Assembly: GCF_030116705.1 (NCBI RefSeq)
Contig: NZ_JAOTIK010000001.1
Location: 4,049,001 to 4,113,000, forward strand
DNA length: 64,000 bases
Reading direction: 5' to 3'
DNA from: Streptomyces sp. ML-6
Lineage (GTDB): Bacteria; Actinomycetota; Actinomycetes; Streptomycetales; Streptomycetaceae
Positions 59,439 to 64,000 of this stretch are shown one piece after another. The notes below the pieces were generated by a model that was not told the DNA's origin, made no database searches, and was given only the letters and a program-made list of their open reading frames with translations. The first letter of the stretch is position 1. Each line of letters starts with the position of its first letter. Position numbers and translations under genes: made by a program.

Positions 59439-60902
59439 ATGGGGGCGGAGCAGATTCGACGTTGGGAGTCGGGTGCCCTCGCGCACGCCGTCTCCGACCC
59501 CTTCGGCCAGGGCCCCCTGCCCTGGCTGCGCGGCAGCGAGAACTACTTCGGCGACACCGGGCACGTCGTCCCCTGGTACGCCGATCCGGCCCTGACCCGC
59601 GGTTCCACCGACGGCGGCACCCGTACCGCCGACGACGTGCACCGGCAGATCAAGGGGTTCATCTCCACGGGCGCCGCCGCCCCCGGCGAGGCGGTCGACT
59701 TCCACATCACCGTGAACCCGCCCCGGCAGTTCTCCGTGGACATCTACCGCATCGGTCACTACGGCGGCGACGGCGCCGCCAAGATCACCACGAGTCCCCG
59801 GATCTCCGGCATCGTGCAGCCCGCCCCGCTCGCCGCCGACCGCACGGTCTCCTGCCACCACTGGTGGCAGTCCTGGCGCCTGCAGATCCCGAGCTACTGG
59901 TCGATCGGCGCGTACGTGGCCGTGCTCACCACGGTCGACGGGTACCGCTCCCACATCCCGTTCACGGTCCGCGACGAGCACCCGGCCGATCTGCTGCTGG
60001 TGCTGCCGGACATCACCTGGCAGGCGTACAACCTCTACCCGGAGGACGGCCGCACCGGCGCGAGCCTCTACCACGCCTGGGACGAGGAGGGCCGGCTCCT
60101 GGGCGAGGAGGGCGCCGCGGTCACGGTCTCCTTCGACCGCCCCTACGCGGGCGCCGGCCTGCCGCTGCACGTCGGGCACGCCTACGACTTCATCCGCTGG
60201 GCCGAACGGTACGGCTACGACATCGCGTACGCGGACACCCGCGATCTGCACGCCGGCCGCGTCGACCCGGGCCGCTACCGGGGCCTGGTCTTCCCCGGCC
60301 ACGACGAGTACTGGTCGGTGCCCATGCGCCGTACCGTCGAAAGCGCCCGCGACGGCGGCACCTCACTGGTGTTCCTCTCCGCGAACACCATGTACTGGCA
60401 GGTCAGCCTCTCCCCGTCGCCGTCCGGCGTCCCGGACCGCCTGCTCACCTGCCGAAAACGCCGCGGCCCGGGAAAGTCCGCGCTCTGGCGCGAGATCGAC
60501 CGCCCCGAGCAGCAGGTCCTGGGCATCCAGTACGCGGGCCGGGTGCCCGATCCGCACCCCATGGTCGTGCGGAACGCCGAGCACTGGCTGTGGGAGGCGA
60601 CGGGCGCCGGCGAGGGCGACGAACTCGACGGGATGGTCGCGGGCGAGGCCGACCGCTACTTCCCGCGCATCGCGCTCCCCGAGCACGAGAGCCGCATCCT
60701 GCTCGCCCACTCCCCGTACCTGGACAGCGAGGGCGTCGGACGCCACCAGGAGACGTCCCTGTACCGTGCCCCGTCCGGCGCCATCGTCTTCGCCTCGGGC
60801 ACCTTCGCCTGGTCCCCGGCCCTGGACCGCCCCGGCCACGTCGATTCCCGCATCCAGCGGGCCACGGCCAATCTCCTCGACCGCATCTGCAAGCGCGACT
60901 GA
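59439..60902 (+). CDS. N,N-dimethylformamidase beta-subunit-like protein
   Basis: 487 residues from the ATG at 59439 (GAGGGAGGGGAC upstream). Beta-sandwich N-terminal domain (VDFHITVNPPRQFSVDIYRI, GHYGGDGA) and a C-terminal domain with VFPGHDEYWSVPMRRTVESA and LVFLSANTMYWQV, the pattern of the DmfA2/dimethylformamidase beta C-terminal family. No signal peptide is visible. Substrate unknown; the family is also found in actinobacteria outside DMF metabolism. It lies between purD and purC. Confidence 0.85.
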   Translation: MGAEQIRRWESGALAHAVSDPFGQGPLPWLRGSENYFGDTGHVVPWYADPALTRGSTDGGTRTADDVHRQIKGFISTGAAAPGEAVDFHITVNPPRQFSVDIYRIGHYGGDGAAKITTSPRISGIVQPAPLAADRTVSCHHWWQSWRLQIPSYWSIGAYVAVLTTVDGYRSHIPFTVRDEHPADLLLVLPDITWQAYNLYPEDGRTGASLYHAWDEEGRLLGEEGAAVTVSFDRPYAGAGLPLHVGHAYDFIRWAERYGYDIAYADTRDLHAGRVDPGRYRGLVFPGHDEYWSVPMRRTVESARDGGTSLVFLSANTMYWQVSLSPSPSGVPDRLLTCRKRRGPGKSALWREIDRPEQQVLGIQYAGRVPDPHPMVVRNAEHWLWEATGAGEGDELDGMVAGEADRYFPRIALPEHESRILLAHSPYLDSEGVGRHQETSLYRAPSGAIVFASGTFAWSPALDRPGHVDSRIQRATANLLDRICKRD

Positions 60903-61091
60903 AACGCCCCCGAGCCCCCGCGCCCGCGAGACACGTGAGACGTACAAGCCGTGCGAGGCCCGTGATGCCACCCGTGCCCGTGATGCCTCCAGGGGCACGG
61001 CAGTCGGCGCCGCGGACGCCCCCGTTCCACTCCACCGCACCCGATACGGGAGAATCGGTACGACTCCTGGATCAACCTACGCGGAGGCAGC

Positions 61092-62006
61092 GTGTCCGGA
61101 TTTGTAGAAAAGCCCGAACCAGTACAGGTCCCGGGGCTCACCCACCTGCACACGGGCAAGGTGCGCGACCTGTACCGGAACGAGGCGGGCGACCTCGTCA
61201 TGGTCGCCAGCGACCGCATGTCCGCGTACGACTGGGTCCTGCCGACCGAGATCCCGGACAAGGGCCGGGTGCTCACCCGTCTCTCGCTGTGGTGGTTCGA
61301 CCAGCTCGCCGATCTCGTGCCGAACCACGTCCTGTCCACGGAGCTTCCCGCCGGGGCCCCCGCCGACTGGGCCGGCCGCACCCTGATCTGCAAGTCGCTG
61401 CGGATGGTCCCGGTCGAGTGCGTCGCCCGCGGCTACCTCACCGGCTCAGGCCTCGTCGAGTACAAGGAGTCCCGCACGGTCTGCGGCCTCCCGCTGCCCG
61501 AGGGGCTCGTCGACGGCTCCGAACTCCCGGAGCCGATCTTCACCCCCGCCACCAAGGCGGCCGTCGGCGACCACGACGAGAACGTGAGCTACGAGGAGGT
61601 GGCCCGCCAGGTCGGCGAGGAGACCGCCGACCGGCTGCGCCGCACCACGCTGGACGTGTACGGCAGGGCCCGGGACATCGCGCGCGAGCGCGGGATCATC
61701 CTCGCCGACACGAAGTTCGAGTTCGGTTTCGCGCCCGCCGCCGACGGCACCGAGGAGCTGATCATCGCGGACGAGGTGCTGACCCCCGACTCCTCGCGCT
61801 TCTGGCCGGTGTCCGGATGGGAGCCGGGCCGGGCCCAGCCCAGTTACGACAAGCAGTTCGTGCGCGACTGGCTGACCTCGCCGGCCTCCGGCTGGGACCG
61901 CAGGAGCGAGCAGCCGCCCCCGGCCCTGCCCCAGGAGATCGTGGCCGCGACCCGGGCGAAGTACCTGGAGGCGTACGAACTCCTCACCGGCACGCCCTGG
62001 CAGTAG
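61092..62006 (+). CDS. purC: Phosphoribosylaminoimidazole-succinocarboxamide synthase
   Basis: 304 residues from the GTG at 61092 (GGAGG upstream). HTGKVRDLYRNEAGDLVMVA, DRMSAYDWVLPTEIPDKGRV, SLRMVPVECVARGYLTGSGL and ADTKFEFGF are the SAICAR synthase blocks. Eighth step of purine synthesis. Ends in a bidirectional terminator. Confidence 0.97.
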   Translation: MSGFVEKPEPVQVPGLTHLHTGKVRDLYRNEAGDLVMVASDRMSAYDWVLPTEIPDKGRVLTRLSLWWFDQLADLVPNHVLSTELPAGAPADWAGRTLICKSLRMVPVECVARGYLTGSGLVEYKESRTVCGLPLPEGLVDGSELPEPIFTPATKAAVGDHDENVSYEEVARQVGEETADRLRRTTLDVYGRARDIARERGIILADTKFEFGFAPAADGTEELIIADEVLTPDSSRFWPVSGWEPGRAQPSYDKQFVRDWLTSPASGWDRRSEQPPPALPQEIVAATRAKYLEAYELLTGTPWQ

Positions 62007-62024
62007 GACCGCCCGACGAACACG

Positions 62025-62058
62025 AAGAAGCCCCCGGCCGGAAGGCCGGGGGCTTCTT
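62025..62058. terminator. Bidirectional terminator between purC and tRNA-Gly
   Basis: AAGAAGCCCCCGGCC-ggaa-GGCCGGGGGCTTCTT, a 15-bp perfect stem, flanked by A/T bases on both sides. It serves purC (plus) and tRNA-Gly (minus). Confidence 0.93.
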
Positions 62059-62067
62059 GCTGAACCG

Positions 62068-62140
62068 AGCGGACGACCAGGTTCGAACTGGCGACCTCAA
62101 CCTTGGCAAGGTTGCGCTCTACCAACTGAGCTACGTCCGC
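62068..62140 (-). tRNA. tRNA-Gly(GCC)
   Basis: Acceptor GCGGACG/CGTCCGC, D-arm GCTCAGTTGGTAGAGC, anticodon stem CAACC/GGTTG with loop TTGCCAA (anticodon GCC), T-arm CCAGGT-type with TTCGAAC. 73 nt including the discriminator. Confidence 0.97.
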
Positions 62141-62162
62141 AAGCGCCGAAGCGCGAGAACCA

Positions 62163-62774
62163 CTATACCCATCCCCGCTGCCGCGCGAGACGCACCGCGG
62201 CATGCCGGTTCTCCACCCCGAGCTTCGAGACGGCCGCCGACAGGTAGTTCCGGACGGTCCCCTGCGACAGCGAGGCCCGCTCCGCGATCTCCGCGACGGG
62301 TGCCCCGTCCGCCGCGAGTTCCAGCACCTCGGCCTCCCGGGCGGTCAGCGGAGAGTCCCCCGAGGAGATCGCGTCGGCCGCCAACTCCGGGTCCACGTAA
62401 CGGTTTCCGGCATGCACGGTGCGGATGATCCCGGCGAGCTGACGGGCGCTGGCGGTCTTCGGGACGAAGGCCCGCACGCCTGCCGCCAGCGCCCGCTTGA
62501 GGTGCCCGGGCCGGCCATGACTCGTCACGATCATCGTCCGGCAGTCGGGCAGTTCGGTCCGCAGCGATGTGGCGACACTCACACCGTCGGCGCCGGGCAT
62601 CTCCAGGTCGAGGACCGCCACATCGGGCCGGTGGGCCCGCGCCATGGCCAGTGCCTCCGGTCCGCTCGCCGCCTCCGCGACCACCACGAGGTCGTCCTCC
62701 AGGGCCAGCAGCGCGGCCAGCGCGCCCCGGATCAGGTGTTCGTCGTCGGCGAGCAGTACGCGCACGGCCGTCAT
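62163..62774 (-). CDS. NarL/LuxR response regulator
   Basis: 203 residues from the ATG at 62774. Receiver with LLADDEH and phospho-Asp in VAVLDLEMPG (about residue 56), Lys in FVPKTASARQL; C-terminal LuxR helix-turn-helix LTAREAEVLELAADGAPVAE, QGTVRNYLSAAVSKL. Its start overlaps the kinase stop (ATGA), so it is the kinase's partner; the regulon cannot be read here. Confidence 0.95.
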   Translation of the reverse strand: MTAVRVLLADDEHLIRGALAALLALEDDLVVVAEAASGPEALAMARAHRPDVAVLDLEMPGADGVSVATSLRTELPDCRTMIVTSHGRPGHLKRALAAGVRAFVPKTASARQLAGIIRTVHAGNRYVDPELAADAISSGDSPLTAREAEVLELAADGAPVAEIAERASLSQGTVRNYLSAAVSKLGVENRHAAVRLARQRGWV

Positions 62775-64000
62775 CGTCGTCCCTCCTGGAGGGCGGTGGG
62801 TGCCGCCAGTTCCGTTTCCGTCGCCGTTCCCGTGCCCGCTGCTCCCGGTCCCGCCCCCACCACTCCCGCTACCGCTCCCGCCGCTCCCGGCTTCGCGCGG
62901 GACGGCGTCCGGTTCTCCGTGCCGGACAGCGGGATCGTCGCGGTGAGCCGGAACAGGCCGTTGCCCGCCGGGCCCGCGTCCAGCGAACCCTCCAGCGCGC
63001 GGAGTCGCTCCCGCAGCCCGGCCAGTCCGGAACCCCCGGTCCCGGTCCCAGCCCCGGAGTCGTCGGCCGCCCCGTCGTTCTCCACCTGGAGCACCACCTC
63101 GTCCGCCGAGGACCCGATCCGGATCGTGCAGCGGCGCGGATCGCCGTGCCGCAGCACATTGGTCGCCGCCTCCCGCACGACCCAGCCGAGCGCCGCCTGC
63201 ACGGGCGCGGGCAGTTCCCCGCCGGTGGTCCCCCGCACCTCGCACTCGATTCCGGCCGCGCTCAACACCCCGCGGGCCCCGGCCAGTTCCGTACTCAGAT
63301 CGGCCTCCCGGTAGCCCCGTACCACCTCGCGCACCTCCTGCTGCGAGGTACGGGCTATCCGCTGCACCTCGACCATCTGGTCCACCGCCTCCGGCCTGCC
63401 GCGCTGGGCCAGTTCCGCGGCCAGTTCGCTCTTCAGCGCGATCACGGCGAGATTGCGGCCCAGCACGTCGTGCAGGTCCCGGCCGAACCGCAGCCGCTCC
63501 TCGGCGACCGCGAGCCGGGCCTGCAGGTCCCGGGCCTCCTCGGCCTGCCACATCACGGCCAGGCTCCAGGCGCTGGGCCGTACGGAGACCAGGATGATCA
63601 AGCAGCTGAGGAGCACCGCCGACGCCACCCCGCCCAGCGGCCCGCCCCGCACCCCGACCGCGGCGAGGGAGCCGACGCCCAGCGCGGCGAGGGCGAGTGC
63701 CTGGAGCAGGAAGGTGCGGACCGGGACCAGCAGGGTCTGTGTCGTCGCGAACGCCGTCGGCATGTTGATGACCATGAGGAACAGTCCCGAGCCGTTCACC
63801 CCGTCCACCCCGACCAGTGCCACCAGCAGCCCCAGGCTCACCAGGATCAGTACCAGGGGCGGCAGTTGCCGACGCCGGGGGAAGACGGACGTACCGAGGT
63901 AGTGCCTGTACGCCGGCCGTATGTTGAGGCTGTTCAGCAGGCACTGCACCAGGCTCACGACCAGCAGGGCCAGGCCCAGGAACAGCGGCAGCGGCTCATG
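62771..64000 (-). CDS. DesK/NarX-type sensor histidine kinase (5' end beyond window)
   Basis: The frame is open to the window edge (14 more codons, all hydrophobic, HEPLPLFLGLALLV), so the gene starts outside. Several transmembrane helices (VLILVSLGLLVALVGVD, FLLQALALAALGVGSLAAVG), HisKA_3 dimerisation box with FGRDLHDVLGRNLAVIALKS, and HATPase with REAATNVLRHG and LRERLRALEGSL. A Gly/Ala-rich tail (about 30 residues) follows. Paired with the response regulator. Confidence 0.93.
   Translation of the reverse strand, partial: HEPLPLFLGLALLVVSLVQCLLNSLNIRPAYRHYLGTSVFPRRRQLPPLVLILVSLGLLVALVGVDGVNGSGLFLMVINMPTAFATTQTLLVPVRTFLLQALALAALGVGSLAAVGVRGGPLGGVASAVLLSCLIILVSVRPSAWSLAVMWQAEEARDLQARLAVAEERLRFGRDLHDVLGRNLAVIALKSELAAELAQRGRPEAVDQMVEVQRIARTSQQEVREVVRGYREADLSTELAGARGVLSAAGIECEVRGTTGGELPAPVQAALGWVVREAATNVLRHGDPRRCTIRIGSSADEVVLQVENDGAADDSGAGTGTGGSGLAGLRERLRALEGSLDAGPAGNGLFRLTATIPLSGTENRTPSRAKPGAAGAVAGVVGAGPGAAGTGTATETELAAPTALQEGRR

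Noticed and set aside
61844..62203. 119-codon minus-strand frame over tRNA-Gly
   Set aside because: Covers the tRNA and the purC terminator; no coding signal.
59330..62428. 1032-codon plus-strand frame across the dimethylformamidase-like and purC genes
   Set aside because: Arg/Pro-rich shadow frame; the true genes use another frame and continue with family motifs and stops.

Overview
The window is a high-G+C actinobacterial chromosome segment, almost certainly from a Streptomyces. The evidence is very strong third-position G/C bias, many GTG starts and 4-bp start/stop overlaps, two SigF/SigB-type sigma factors in tandem, and a gene order (sigN-sigF ... tadA-upp ... dnaX-purD-purC) that, from memory, matches the SCO4031-SCO4073 stretch of S. 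coelicolor. No organism name or database result was available, so all family names come from reading the translations.

Layout. 1-11.2 kb is conserved core: an MFS exporter with its MarR repressor and a paired operator, a lipoprotein, sigN/sigF, a Dabb protein, an FAD oxidoreductase, tRNA-Ser(CGA), tadA with its associated gene, upp, a DUF1272 protein, a LytR_C-domain protein and a small VapB-annotated-type protein. 11.6-40.1 kb is a contractile injection system (eCIS, phage-tail-like) locus: DUF4157 protein, immunoglobulin-like membrane protein, LuxR regulator, VWA/HYR surface protein, tail terminator (DUF4255), AAA+ ATPase, then sheath, two tubes, assembly proteins, a disordered protein in the tape-measure position, LysM protein, VgrG-like spike, PAAR tip, gp25, baseplate J, tail protein I and a zinc-ribbon membrane protein. 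Between its two halves sit a HigBA-type toxin-antitoxin pair, a hydrolase-P450 pair, and a 1272-residue polymorphic toxin with its immunity gene. The toxin's C-terminal domain and the immunity gene are much more A+T-rich than everything around them.

40.1-49.6 kb is a metabolic island: ferredoxin, ferredoxin reductase, P450 and a PLP decarboxylase-like enzyme on one strand, a TetR regulator, a secreted carboxylesterase carrying a coding microsatellite, a PIG-V-like mannosyltransferase and an ECF sigma factor with a membrane partner. 49.7-52.9 kb is decayed: broken reading frames, including a remnant of a phosphorothioate-DNA restriction enzyme and a headless helicase, around an intact VapBC pair. 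The stretch from 50.9 to 52.9 kb is bounded by a 53-bp duplication of the 3' half of tRNA-Ser(GGA), so it looks like the scar of an integrated element.

53.1-64 kb returns to core: SRP RNA (ffs), dnaX (its 3' part lies in a different frame), purD, a degenerate M48-like membrane protein, a dimethylformamidase-beta-like protein, purC, tRNA-Gly and a two-component system cut by the window end.

How it works together: the eCIS genes supply a complete tube, sheath, spike, baseplate and motor set. No tail-fibre gene was found, which fits an intracellular mode of action such as that described for Streptomyces CIS. The DUF4157 protein and the large toxin share an LQRxxGNxAV segment and are the best cargo candidates.
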